A stretch of DNA of 31,385 bases from SIG440 sp045532055. Its GTDB lineage: Bacteria; Bacillota; Clostridia; Monoglobales; Monoglobaceae. Shown here piece after piece: positions 1 through 7,262 of this stretch (the stretch's first letter is position 1; each line of letters starts with the position of its first letter). A program made the translations under genes and the position numbers. The stretch is taken from positions 1 through 31,385 of the forward strand of contig JAZSFF010000054.1 in the NCBI GenBank assembly GCA_045532055.1, in the 5' to 3' direction. The notes beneath the pieces are model-generated. The model did no database searches, was not told the origin of the DNA, and saw only the letters and a program-made list of their open reading frames with translations.

Positions 1-10
1 GGATTAAACC

Positions 11-51
11 AAAAGAAGTTCTGCTACCCAGACGGTAGCAGAACTTCTTTT
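11..51. terminator. Bidirectional intrinsic terminator
   Basis: A perfect 18-bp inverted repeat (11-28 pairs with 34-51) has a 5-base loop. A-rich and T-rich ends make it usable from both sides. It lies just after the stop codon of the YgjV-family gene on the - strand, so it most likely ends that transcript, and it may also end a + strand transcript from outside the window. Confidence 0.85.
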
Positions 52-63
52 AATTTCAACCTG

Positions 64-639
64 TTATTCATTCACGCTGACAGGTATCTCCTCTTGCTTT
101 TCTTCATTACCCTCAAATCCGTCTTTGCCGTATCTTATAAAGGACACAACTACAGACACCATATTGAATATTTCACAAAGAATTCCGCCAAGTGTGAAAT
201 TGAATATATTATGTACTATCCATGACGGTGACATAAGCCAGAACTGGAAGTATCTGATATGCTTGCCATTGCCCAGCCACATCAACACACTCATTATAAC
301 AAGTGTGACATAAGGCAAAGTAGAAATGAAAATCATGAACCAATCGCCCCATATAAGAACAAGTGAAAATACATAGCAAAATGTATAACAACACACCGTA
401 AGCACCAGTTTCCACACCTTTTTGCTGTCTTTGGAGAACAAAAGACCCCTTACAAGATTGGTCAGGTTGAAAAGTGCCCCTGCATATGCACCTATCAATA
501 TAAAGTTTACAAAAAACATCAGACTTCCCGTGCCTTGCATGAGGAAGAAGTTCTTATTTTTCTTGCACTGGAATGAATAAACAATTATAATAAGTCCTAT
601 TATCCCAAAACATTGTGCTATAATATCTTTTACGCCCAT
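64..639 (-). CDS. YgjV-family inner membrane protein
   Basis: A 191-residue protein, almost entirely hydrophobic up to about residue 168, with about six predicted membrane segments and a charged, glutamate-rich C-terminal tail. The pattern (an opening segment ending in a YSFQCKKNK motif, then an FFLMQ..GSLMFFVNF stretch) matches the YgjV-type membrane protein family, whose biochemical role is not established. The ATG is preceded by an AAAGGGGGA ribosome binding site about 6 bases upstream. It has its own promoter at 671-699 and terminators on both sides, so it is probably a single-gene unit despite lying downstream of the O-acetylation genes. The family call rests on sequence pattern alone; an unrelated small transporter is the main alternative. 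Confidence 0.7.
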   Translation of the reverse strand: MGVKDIIAQCFGIIGLIIIVYSFQCKKNKNFFLMQGTGSLMFFVNFILIGAYAGALFNLTNLVRGLLFSKDSKKVWKLVLTVCCYTFCYVFSLVLIWGDWFMIFISTLPYVTLVIMSVLMWLGNGKHIRYFQFWLMSPSWIVHNIFNFTLGGILCEIFNMVSVVVSFIRYGKDGFEGNEEKQEEIPVSVNE

Positions 640-670
640 GACAATCCCCCTTTATGCTTGATATATATTC

Positions 671-699
671 ATTCTAACATACAAAAACTATCATATCAA
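671..699 (-). promoter_or_regulatory. Sigma-A promoter of the YgjV-family gene
   Basis: On the - strand, TTGATA (694-699) and TAGAAT (671-676) are separated by exactly 17 bases. This lies 32 bases upstream of the start codon and downstream of the terminator of the preceding gene, where a promoter is needed. Confidence 0.65.
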
Positions 700-711
700 T
701 ATTTTTATACA

Positions 712-742
712 AAAAAACGTCCCCGAAATTCACATCGGGGAC
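712..742 (-). terminator. Intrinsic terminator after the DHHW gene
   Basis: An 8-bp perfect stem (719-726 with 735-742, GTCCCCGA/TCGGGGAC) is followed on the - strand by a run of seven T (712-718). It sits 5 bases after the stop codon of the DHHW-family gene. Confidence 0.9.
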
Positions 743-747
743 ACAAC

Positions 748-1848
748 TTATCTCATTGCCATGCTGTTGTTGAGAAGTGTGGTACTGTACATAAACAGTA
801 CATCCTGATTGTCAAACTCAATAAAGTTTCCCAAAAAACCACTTTGGATATATCTTATATCAACTACTGTTATTTTGCTATATCCAGGAGTCAAAAGAGG
901 CACTAGACTGCTAGCATACGAATCTCTGAACACAATCAGCTCTTTTTCAGTTTCAGCCTTGGGGTTCTCTATTTCAATCAATGGGGATGTGCCTGACAAA
1001 AACATTTCATAGGGGTCTTTGCCATATGCCTTTTCCATGTTGTACATATCCCCCTGTTCCGCCCTTCCGCTGTCAAAATAACTCACTTTGCAATCATCCA
1101 GTATATCGTTTGTCAAGTATTTAATAACATCCGGTTCAAAAGGCAATGCCGACTGTCCCAGATAAACACCCTCAAAGGATTTGTCCAGTGTATTTATCTG
1201 ATACTCCGTCTTGGCATCAGCGCCCATACTCTCTGCAATAAACTCTGCAACATCCTGGATGTTTTCCTGCCGCCAGTGAGAATCCGTCCTGTAATAATCG
1301 TCAATGGACAACATGGGGAGAACATCAATATACTCCATATAATTCATCCTGTCCCTGAAATCACTTATAAATTCATCATAGTCTATGGACAGATAGCCAT
1401 TCTCTCTTGCCAGAAAATAGTTTTTGTCGGGGATGATTGAAAGATAAATATTGACATCTTTATCTTTCATATAATTTTCATAAAGATAATCAAATCTTTC
1501 CTCAGCATAATTCACCATTTCAGGATTTACGGGATATTCTATCTTTGAAATGTGTCCGTCCGCAACAAACAGACCATTGTTGTCCTTTTTACCCAAAATA
1601 TATGTGGCAAACAGTGCCTTAACTCTCCTGAATGTATCCCTTGCAGGAAACTGGTCAACTGTATATTCCTCAAATCCTGTCATAAACTCACCAGATACGA
1701 CGGACTCCATATCAAATGTCGGTTTTTCCGCAAGGGGACGTCTTTCGCTTTCTGAATATGCTGTATGGGGTTTAAACCAGCAACACAGCGCAACGCTCCC
1801 AATCAACAGGGCAAATACAATTACCGAAACTATACCTTTTTTTCTCAT
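748..1848 (-). CDS. DHHW-family (AlgJ/AlgX-like) membrane-anchored O-acetylation protein
   Basis: A 366-residue protein with an N-terminal membrane anchor at about residues 5-24 and a large outer domain. The SGNH-like catalytic set of the AlgJ/AlgX/DHHW group is visible: Asp189 and His191 in YRTDSHW, and Ser310 in FRDSYASS. In alginate and related systems such proteins work on the outer face with an MBOAT protein to O-acetylate a polysaccharide. The start was placed at the ATG at 1848, not at an upstream codon of the same frame, because AGGAGG lies 6 bases before it and residues 1-5 then give a normal MRKKG signal-anchor start. The MBOAT gene ends 10 bases upstream, so the two are co-transcribed. 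The acceptor polymer cannot be told from the sequence. Confidence 0.85.
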   Translation of the reverse strand: MRKKGIVSVIVFALLIGSVALCCWFKPHTAYSESERRPLAEKPTFDMESVVSGEFMTGFEEYTVDQFPARDTFRRVKALFATYILGKKDNNGLFVADGHISKIEYPVNPEMVNYAEERFDYLYENYMKDKDVNIYLSIIPDKNYFLARENGYLSIDYDEFISDFRDRMNYMEYIDVLPMLSIDDYYRTDSHWRQENIQDVAEFIAESMGADAKTEYQINTLDKSFEGVYLGQSALPFEPDVIKYLTNDILDDCKVSYFDSGRAEQGDMYNMEKAYGKDPYEMFLSGTSPLIEIENPKAETEKELIVFRDSYASSLVPLLTPGYSKITVVDIRYIQSGFLGNFIEFDNQDVLFMYSTTLLNNSMAMR

Positions 1849-1858
1849 AACAGACCTC

Positions 1859-3259
1859 CTAAAAACGGAAATACAAGAACGGATTGAAAGAACCGTCTGC
1901 AAGATATCCCGTTGCAACAATCAAAAGTGCAACCAAAACCACAGTTTCTGCTATTCCAATCAACACGGAGGTTTTGAACTTATTGTCCAGCCACCCCTTT
2001 ATCATCTTTGGCACAGGGGTTGCGCCAATTGCTGCTATAATCAAAACAATACCGTAATTTTTAAGGTTATAAATAAACTCTGCTGAAACCAGTGGCAACT
2101 GTCCGCCGCCAAACATTCCACCAACTCTGTTTAACGCCTGACCCATGTTTTCGCCACTGAAAATCATAAAACTGATTGCAACAAGGAATATAACATAAAT
2201 ATGTGCCAATACCTTGTTCTTTTTCAGGTGCTCGAGGAAGAAAAATTTCTCCAAAGTCAGAAACACTCCAAAATACAGTCCCCATACAACAAAGTTCCAC
2301 TCCGCACCATGCCAGAAACCTGTAAGAAACCATACTACGAATATATTAAAGAATAAACGTGCTCTGCCTGCTCTGTTGCCGCCAAGGGGAATATACACAT
2401 AGTCCCTGAACCATGAGCCCAAAGAAATATGCCATCTCCGCCAGAATTCGGTTATGCTTTTTGATATAAACGGATAATTGAAGTTTTCCATAAAATCAAA
2501 ACCAAACAGCTTGCCCAGTCCTATTGCCATATCACTGTAACCCGAAAAATCAAAGTAAACCTGCAGCATATAGGCAAAAACAAAAAGCCAGTGATACAAA
2601 ACCGAAAGGTCAGCCGACTGCATAAAGGTATCACAAAGTTCACCCATGGTGTTTGCAATGAGAATCTTTTTTGCCAGACCTATTATAAATCTTCGACAAC
2701 CTTCACTTGCTTTTTCAAAGCTGTGTTTTCTTGCTGTCAGTTGTTTTTCAATGTCTGAGTATCTGACGATTGGTCCTGCAATAAGCTGTGGAAAGAGTGC
2801 CACGTAGGTTGCAAGGTTTATGGGATTTTTCTGTGCAGCTACACTGCCGCGGTATACATCAACGGTATAACTTAATATCTGGAATGTGTAAAAACTAATT
2901 CCTATTGGCAGTGCAAGTCTTAAAAATGGAACAGAAAATCCCGTCAAGGCATTGAAGTTGGCTATAAAGAAGTCAGCATATTTGAAATATGCAAGCCCTG
3001 CAAGGCTTGACAGAACCGACAATGCCAACATCACTTTAGCAAGATACTTTCCTCTGAATCTATCAATCAACAGGCCGAATACATATCCCAGCAAAACCGT
3101 CGCCACCATCAAAAATACATACTTAGGTTCACCCCAGCCATAAAAAACAAGACTGGAAACAAGGAGCACCGGGTTTTTAAGCGGATTTGGTGCAGCAAAA
3201 TATAACACAATCACTATGGGTAAAAAATAATACAAAAACGGAATGCTGGAAAAAATCAT
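1859..3259 (-). CDS. MBOAT-family O-acyltransferase (AlgI/PatA/DltB type)
   Basis: A 466-residue polytopic membrane protein of normal length for the family. The central signature ITEFWRRWHISLGSWFRDYV (269-288) is followed by YIPLGGNR, and the catalytic histidine is expected at His317 in TGFWHGAEWNF. MBOAT enzymes of this branch take an acyl group, usually acetyl, from a cytoplasmic donor and pass it across the membrane to a partner that acylates an extracellular polymer. The partner is the DHHW protein encoded 10 bases downstream. The ribosome binding site is AAGGAG, 8 bases before the ATG. No dltA, dltC or dltD is present, so D-alanylation is unlikely and O-acetylation of a capsule, exopolysaccharide or wall polymer is the better inference. 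Confidence 0.9.
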   Translation of the reverse strand: MIFSSIPFLYYFLPIVIVLYFAAPNPLKNPVLLVSSLVFYGWGEPKYVFLMVATVLLGYVFGLLIDRFRGKYLAKVMLALSVLSSLAGLAYFKYADFFIANFNALTGFSVPFLRLALPIGISFYTFQILSYTVDVYRGSVAAQKNPINLATYVALFPQLIAGPIVRYSDIEKQLTARKHSFEKASEGCRRFIIGLAKKILIANTMGELCDTFMQSADLSVLYHWLFVFAYMLQVYFDFSGYSDMAIGLGKLFGFDFMENFNYPFISKSITEFWRRWHISLGSWFRDYVYIPLGGNRAGRARLFFNIFVVWFLTGFWHGAEWNFVVWGLYFGVFLTLEKFFFLEHLKKNKVLAHIYVIFLVAISFMIFSGENMGQALNRVGGMFGGGQLPLVSAEFIYNLKNYGIVLIIAAIGATPVPKMIKGWLDNKFKTSVLIGIAETVVLVALLIVATGYLADGSFNPFLYFRF

Positions 3260-3292
3260 ACTTTTTTCTCCTTAATTTTTTTCGTAATTATA

Positions 3293-3316
3293 AAACGGAC
3301 ACAAAAGTGCCCGTTT
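3293..3316 (-). terminator. Probable terminator between lipoprotein and MBOAT genes
   Basis: A 10-bp stem with one G-U pair (3293-3302 with 3307-3316) and a 4-base loop sits 11 bases after the lipoprotein stop codon. The following tract on the - strand (TTATAATTACG) is only moderately T-rich, so read-through into the MBOAT gene is likely. Confidence 0.6.
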
Positions 3317-3327
3317 CAAGTTTAAAA

Positions 3328-4059
3328 CTATTCTTCCAAAGTTGTGGGACACATCACAAAGAACACCTTATTTCCCGCACTGCCTGTAACCATTTCATCG
3401 GCCTCTACACAGATGTTCCATCTGCGGTTTGCATTCTTTTCAAGATTTGCAATGAATGAAGGTGCATCAGCCGCGTTTCCAAGTTCAAAAACATATCCTA
3501 CAAAAGGTATTGAACCAATCATTGGAGCAAACATTACCCCTGACTTAAAGCCCTTAATCTCGGCATTGTCAAAGCCCGAAAGCAATCCTTCCTCTACGGG
3601 CATTGCTCCGCCGCCAAATTTAATGGCAGGGTTTGCCAAAAGTCCGTCTGCAATCTCCTGTACACTCATTCCTGATGTTGCCTTTGTCTTGAAATCCGCA
3701 AGCAAAGTTTTGCCCAGGGTTGTTGCTACAGGTGTTTCTGCAGGTGTTTCTGCAGGTTTTTCAACTGGTTTCTCAGCAGGTTTCTGCTGTGGCTGTTCTA
3801 CAGGTTTTTCAGCAGGCTTCTCCAGTGTCTGAGGCTTTTCTGCCGGCTTTTGAGTCTGGACATTTTCCGTTTTTTCTGTTGTATCATTATCTGGTTTTAC
3901 CTCTTCCTGCTTATCATCTGCAACTTCGTCGTTTGCTGCTTCATTTTCGGTTTGCATATTTGGGTCAAGCAGTTCTGCTTCTTCATTCGCCTTTTTGCCA
4001 CAAGCGACAAGTGATACCACAATAATAATTACTAAGATAATTGCTAATAATTTTTTCAT
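3328..4059 (-). CDS. Lipoprotein with Pro/Lys/Glu repeat stalk, unknown function
   Basis: A 243-residue exported lipoprotein. Residues 1-19 form a signal peptide and the lipobox SLVAC places the lipidated cysteine at position 20. An acidic linker (about 21-70) is followed by a low-complexity stalk of repeated KPAEKPVE-like units (about 71-110), then a compact C-terminal domain (about 115-243) containing the stretch GVMFAPMIGSIPFVGYVFEL. I do not recognise this domain. The stalk would hold it away from the membrane in the wall. In Clostridia, small lipoproteins are often found beside MBOAT/DHHW pairs, which suggests, without proving, a role in the same surface modification. The ribosome binding site AAGGAG lies about 10 bases before the ATG. 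Confidence 0.8.
   Translation of the reverse strand: MKKLLAIILVIIIVVSLVACGKKANEEAELLDPNMQTENEAANDEVADDKQEEVKPDNDTTEKTENVQTQKPAEKPQTLEKPAEKPVEQPQQKPAEKPVEKPAETPAETPVATTLGKTLLADFKTKATSGMSVQEIADGLLANPAIKFGGGAMPVEEGLLSGFDNAEIKGFKSGVMFAPMIGSIPFVGYVFELGNAADAPSFIANLEKNANRRWNICVEADEMVTGSAGNKVFFVMCPTTLEE
3717..3849 (-). repeat. In-gene degenerate tandem repeat encoding the Pro/Lys stalk
   Basis: Short repeats built around the + strand words caggtttt and caggtgtttctg encode successive KPAE/KPVE/TPAE units of the lipoprotein. Such tracts can change copy number by slippage and are typical of wall-spanning stalks. Confidence 0.7.
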
Positions 4060-4150
4060 TTTTCATTTCTCCTTTTTTATGTTTTCCATTTGTAATACAT
4101 TTTAAAACCCCAAAAGGTTGCAAAAGTTTTTTAATTTTTTAAGATATATC

Positions 4151-4501
4151 CTACTTAAAATCAACAAGAATAAGGGCGATAAAAACAAGCATTTCATCAC
4201 CGGTATTTTTAATAGAGTGTCCTTGACCTGACGGGGTAAATGTTACCATTCCCGGAGCCACATCAACCTTGTTTCCGTTATCATTATATACGCCCTGTCC
4301 TGAAAGAATAAAGAAAGTTTCACTCTCCCCAACGTGCATATGATATTCCACTTCCTCTCCCGGCTTTACCTGCACCAAAGAAAAGAGTCTGATTCTTGGA
4401 TCCCATGCATCAAAGTCTGCAAGGTTGGTCTTGAACATTTTTTCCTTACCTTCATTGTTGAACTTTGTTTCTGTTTTTAATTGTTCTATTTTTTTATACA
4501 T
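4151..4501 (-). CDS. Small cupin-domain protein
   Basis: A 116-residue single-domain cupin. The metal-binding pattern is complete: His54, His56 and Glu61 in HMHVGESETF (cupin motif 1) and His95 in GQGHSIKN (motif 2), with the PG spacer turns expected of a double-stranded beta helix. Small stand-alone cupins of this type act as sugar isomerases, dioxygenases or ligand sensors, and the sequence does not say which. The ATG has GGGGGA 7 bases upstream and a promoter at 4641-4669. It is the first gene of a - strand series that leads into the lipoprotein and O-acetylation genes, but the 91-base gap after it weakens the case for one operon. Confidence 0.85.
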   Translation of the reverse strand: MYKKIEQLKTETKFNNEGKEKMFKTNLADFDAWDPRIRLFSLVQVKPGEEVEYHMHVGESETFFILSGQGVYNDNGNKVDVAPGMVTFTPSGQGHSIKNTGDEMLVFIALILVDFK

Positions 4502-4587
4502 ATAAATATCCCCCTATAATCAAAAAATTCTAAAGTAATCATATTCCCTAAGCTATTTACTGCTATCAATCTGTGATGACTTCTCAG

Positions 4588-4605
4588 TTATACATTTTTG
4601 TATAA
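4588..4605. promoter_or_regulatory. Inverted repeat in the cupin leader
   Basis: TTATACA and TGTATAA form a perfect 7-bp inverted repeat around four T. It lies between the cupin promoter and its start codon, where a repressor could bind; it may equally be chance in AT-rich DNA. Confidence 0.35.
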
Positions 4606-4640
4606 ATCAACCATTATAGAACACACTATTGGTTAAGCTC

Positions 4641-4669
4641 ATTATACTATAGCAATGTTTAAATTTCAA
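4641..4669 (-). promoter_or_regulatory. Sigma-A promoter of the cupin gene
   Basis: On the - strand, TTGAAA (4664-4669) and TATAAT (4641-4646) are spaced by 17 bases. The transcript would have a leader of about 130 bases. It is back to back with the PHP-gene promoter, with only 11 bases between the two -35 elements. Confidence 0.7.
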
Positions 4670-4680
4670 GTAGTATTAGT

Positions 4681-4709
4681 TTGACTTTAGGTATCAGGTG
4701 TGATATATT
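4681..4709 (+). promoter_or_regulatory. Sigma-A promoter of the PHP gene
   Basis: TTGACT (4681-4686) and TATATT (4704-4709) are separated by 17 bases, about 34 bases before the ATG at 4743. This is the only strong promoter in the gap on this strand. Confidence 0.8.
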
Positions 4710-4742
4710 TAGTTGGTGATATTTAAAAAAGGTGATGATATT

Positions 4743-5447
4743 ATGGACATAAAACAGTATACGTTTAAGACTGAGCTTCACGCACATACCAATCCATCAA
4801 GTCCGTGCAGTGACTTTACCCCCGCTGAGGTAATCCAGAGATATGCAAAGCTTGGATTTGACAGCATTGTTGTATCAAATCATTTCTATCCCGGCATGCG
4901 ATTTCTTGACAACAAAGAAAAATGTGTCAATGCCTTTCTTGAAGACTTTGACGAAGCAACGGTTCTGGGCAAAGAATATGGAATAAACGTGGTTTTTGGA
5001 TGCGAACTGCGTTTTACTGAGAATTACAACGACTATCTTATCTTTGGCATTGATCGTGATTTTGCAGGGCTTGCATATGACAGCATGGGCCTTGGTCTTG
5101 AAAATTTTTCAAAAAACTTCCGCAACGACCACACTCTTATTATACAGGCACATCCTTATCGTGATGGAATGAGTCATACCCCGCCTGAATTGATTGACGG
5201 CATAGAAGTTTTTAATATGCATCCCGGTCACAATTCAAGAATTGCCCTTGCAGCAAAATACGCACAGGAAAATAGTCTTCTCGTAACCTGCGGCAGCGAC
5301 TTTCACCACGAGGGACATCAAGGTATGGCTGCTCTCCTTACCAAATCCGAAATGAAAACCTCCCACGATATCGCCAAGGTTATCAAAAGCCGTGACTACC
5401 TGATTGAAATCAGCGGATGTATTGTTTTCCCTTATGGCAATGTTTAA
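4743..5447 (+). CDS. PHP-domain metal-dependent phosphohydrolase
   Basis: A 234-residue PHP-fold protein. Metal ligands typical of the family are visible: His13 and His15 in ELHAHTNPSSP, Glu88 in GCELRF, His137 in IQAHPYRDG, His160 in NMHPGHNS, and Asp186/His188 in CGSDFHHEG. PHP proteins of this size include histidinol-phosphatase-like enzymes and nucleotide or phosphoester phosphatases; the substrate cannot be read from the sequence, and no his genes are nearby. The start at 4743 was chosen over an in-frame GTG/ATG 30 bases upstream because AAAGGTGATG lies correctly before it and because the -10 box lies too close to the upstream codon. It is a single gene with its own promoter and terminator. 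Confidence 0.85.
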   Translation: MDIKQYTFKTELHAHTNPSSPCSDFTPAEVIQRYAKLGFDSIVVSNHFYPGMRFLDNKEKCVNAFLEDFDEATVLGKEYGINVVFGCELRFTENYNDYLIFGIDRDFAGLAYDSMGLGLENFSKNFRNDHTLIIQAHPYRDGMSHTPPELIDGIEVFNMHPGHNSRIALAAKYAQENSLLVTCGSDFHHEGHQGMAALLTKSEMKTSHDIAKVIKSRDYLIEISGCIVFPYGNV

Positions 5448-5455
5448 AATTTTAA

Positions 5456-5487
5456 AACCCTTGCAATATGCAAGGGTTATTTTTTTA
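5456..5487. terminator. Terminator shared by the PHP gene and ribF
   Basis: A 10-bp perfect stem (5456-5465 with 5469-5478) with a 3-base loop is followed on the + strand by a run of seven T. The convergent ribF stop codon (5477-5479) overlaps the stem, and the opposite flank is A/T-rich, so it can end both transcripts. Confidence 0.9.
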
Positions 5488-6364
5488 TCTTTTCTTTATC
5501 CTTTTCAAGCTGTCCTTTCAGTTCTTCAAGGCTGTCAAACTTTTTTATCTCACGCAGATATTTTAAAAACTGTACCTCCACAGTCTTGCCGTACAAATTT
5601 CCATCATAATCTGCAATATATGTTTCTATATTTTTCTCGTTTATATTCACTGTAGGTTTGCTGCCCACGTTGGTAATACCCAAAAATTCTCTGTTGTCAA
5701 AAAGAACCCTTGAAAGATAAACTCCGTCTTTGGGAATAACTGTATTCTCCGGAATATTGATATTTGCTGTAGGAAATCCCAAACTTTTGCCAACTCCCTC
5801 ACCATGCACAACTTCCCCTGACACTGAATAAGGCACAGTCATCAACTCCGTCACTTCCTCCACCTGTCCAGTCTTTATCAGTTGTCGAATTCTGGAGCTT
5901 GAAATGATGCCCCCCAACTCAATACAAGGCTGAATAAACACCTCAATACCATACTTGGCACATTCTTGAGTTAATTTTTGAGTATCTCCCTTTGCCCCAT
6001 GTCCGAATCTGTAATTTTCTCCTACAAAAACAGCTTTTGCATTATAAATGGCCCTGATATAATCTGCGACAAAATCAGTATATTCAGTACTTCTGAATTT
6101 TGGGGTGAATTTCTCAATAACAACTATATCAACACCCATATTGTTCAAAATTTCCAATCGTTTCTCCAATGTTTTCACTCTTTCAGTCTGATTGGGTGTC
6201 TCAACAAGTTGAACCAGAGACAAAAACCCGTTATTTTTTGCAAAAGCAACAGCCTCACCTATTACCCTTAAATGCCCCATATGCAACGCATCAAAAGACC
6301 CCAGTGCTGCTGCGGTTTTTCGGTCTGTATATCTTTTGATTTCGTTACTGTTTGCAATTTTCAT
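5477..6364 (-). CDS. ribF: Bifunctional riboflavin kinase / FAD synthetase
   Basis: A 295-residue protein that makes FMN from riboflavin and ATP, then FAD from FMN and ATP. The N-terminal nucleotidyltransferase half shows GSFDALHMGH (His28, His31; the usual form is GxFDGVHxGH, so Ala-Leu replaces Gly-Val here) and ISSSRIR at 154-160. The C-terminal kinase half shows GEGVGKSLGFPTAN (188-201), NVGSKPT and ETYIADYDGNLYGK. The length is close to the family norm of about 310. Its ATG shares one base with the truB stop codon (TAATG), which indicates translational coupling, and it is the last gene of the rimP operon. Confidence 0.96.
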   Translation of the reverse strand: MKIANSNEIKRYTDRKTAAALGSFDALHMGHLRVIGEAVAFAKNNGFLSLVQLVETPNQTERVKTLEKRLEILNNMGVDIVVIEKFTPKFRSTEYTDFVADYIRAIYNAKAVFVGENYRFGHGAKGDTQKLTQECAKYGIEVFIQPCIELGGIISSSRIRQLIKTGQVEEVTELMTVPYSVSGEVVHGEGVGKSLGFPTANINIPENTVIPKDGVYLSRVLFDNREFLGITNVGSKPTVNINEKNIETYIADYDGNLYGKTVEVQFLKYLREIKKFDSLEELKGQLEKDKEKIKK

Positions 6365-7248
6365 TACTGTGCTCCGCCATAAAAAGATTTGATTATTTTA
6401 AATTCACCATTCTCCTGCTTTGCCAACGCTAAAAATTCGTTTTTCTCATCAAACACTCGGTATGTCTCGCCCTCTGTCAGACCTTCCACACGAATTTTTA
6501 TACCGTTGCGTACCCTCTGAGAATTCCGATCTGCCAATGTAATCCTGTCATACTCCGGCAAAGCCTCACCCACAGGAGTCAAAAAGCTGAAATCGTCTTT
6601 TGTCGCCATTTGCTCAATTTGTTCCAGAGTAAAGGCTTTATCTATGTTGAATCTACCGCTTTTTGTACGGCAAAGCGCCGACATATGACCGCCGCAACCC
6701 AATGCTTCTCCAATATCATTGCACAGAGTCCTTATGTAAGTACCTTTTGAACAATCCACCAACATCTCAACCATATTATTATCAAGGTCTATTTTTTTTA
6801 TTTCAATATCGTGTATCATAATTGTTCTGGCTTCACGTTCAACGGTTTTACCCTCTCGCGCCAGTTCATAAAGCTTTTTTCCGTCTATTTTAATTGCAGA
6901 AAACATAGGCGGAATTTGCTGGATTTCACCTATAAACTTCTTTACTGTGTCACAAACCTGTTCTTCTGTAACATTTACTTCAAAGCTCTCCAGCACCTCA
7001 CCAGTTGCATCCTGAGTATCGGTAAATGCACCCAGTTTCAGTGTGGCAAGATATTGCTTGTCAGCTGCAGTCAGATATTCGGCAAGTTTTGTCCCCTTGC
7101 CTATACACATAGGAAGAACCCCCGACGCTTCGGGGTCAAGGGTTCCGGTATGTCCTATTTTTTTTATATTCAAAATTTTCCTCAGTCTGTATACCACGTC
7201 ATGGGAAGTAATCCCCAATGGTTTATTTACGTTTACTATTCCGTCCAT
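6364..7248 (-). CDS. truB: tRNA pseudouridine(55) synthase
   Basis: A 294-residue enzyme that converts U55 of the tRNA T-loop to pseudouridine. The catalytic aspartate is Asp38 in GHTGTLDPEASG (32-43). The KLYELAREG and CSKGTYIRTLCNDIG blocks, typical of TruB, follow, and a small C-terminal PUA-like domain lies after about residue 225. GGGAG lies 8 bases before the ATG. It follows nrnA by 14 bases and overlaps ribF by one base, as in the classic Firmicutes operon. Confidence 0.97.
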   Translation of the reverse strand: MDGIVNVNKPLGITSHDVVYRLRKILNIKKIGHTGTLDPEASGVLPMCIGKGTKLAEYLTAADKQYLATLKLGAFTDTQDATGEVLESFEVNVTEEQVCDTVKKFIGEIQQIPPMFSAIKIDGKKLYELAREGKTVEREARTIMIHDIEIKKIDLDNNMVEMLVDCSKGTYIRTLCNDIGEALGCGGHMSALCRTKSGRFNIDKAFTLEQIEQMATKDDFSFLTPVGEALPEYDRITLADRNSQRVRNGIKIRVEGLTEGETYRVFDEKNEFLALAKQENGEFKIIKSFYGGAQ

Positions 7249-7262
7249 TTTTAAACTCCCGT

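Noticed and set aside
1849..1920. A longer N-terminus for the DHHW gene
   Set aside because: It would overlap the MBOAT gene and lacks a ribosome binding site, while the ATG at 1848 has AGGAGG and starts a normal signal anchor.
3260..3292. A TATAAT word just before the MBOAT gene as an internal promoter
   Set aside because: The nearest -35-like TTGAAA is 21 bases away and overlaps the terminator stem, so spacing is too long.
3717..3849. Repeated short words that could suggest a CRISPR-like array
   Set aside because: Units are short, degenerate and in coding register with no spacers; they encode the lipoprotein stalk. No cas genes are present.
3344..4025. Open frames on the + strand over the lipoprotein gene
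   Set aside because: They are repeat-driven shadows of the Pro/Lys stalk, without ribosome binding sites; the - strand reading has a signal peptide and lipobox.
4641..4646. A second -10 box (TATAAT at 4613-4618) for the cupin gene
   Set aside because: No acceptable -35 lies 16-18 bases upstream; the pair at 4641-4669 is better.
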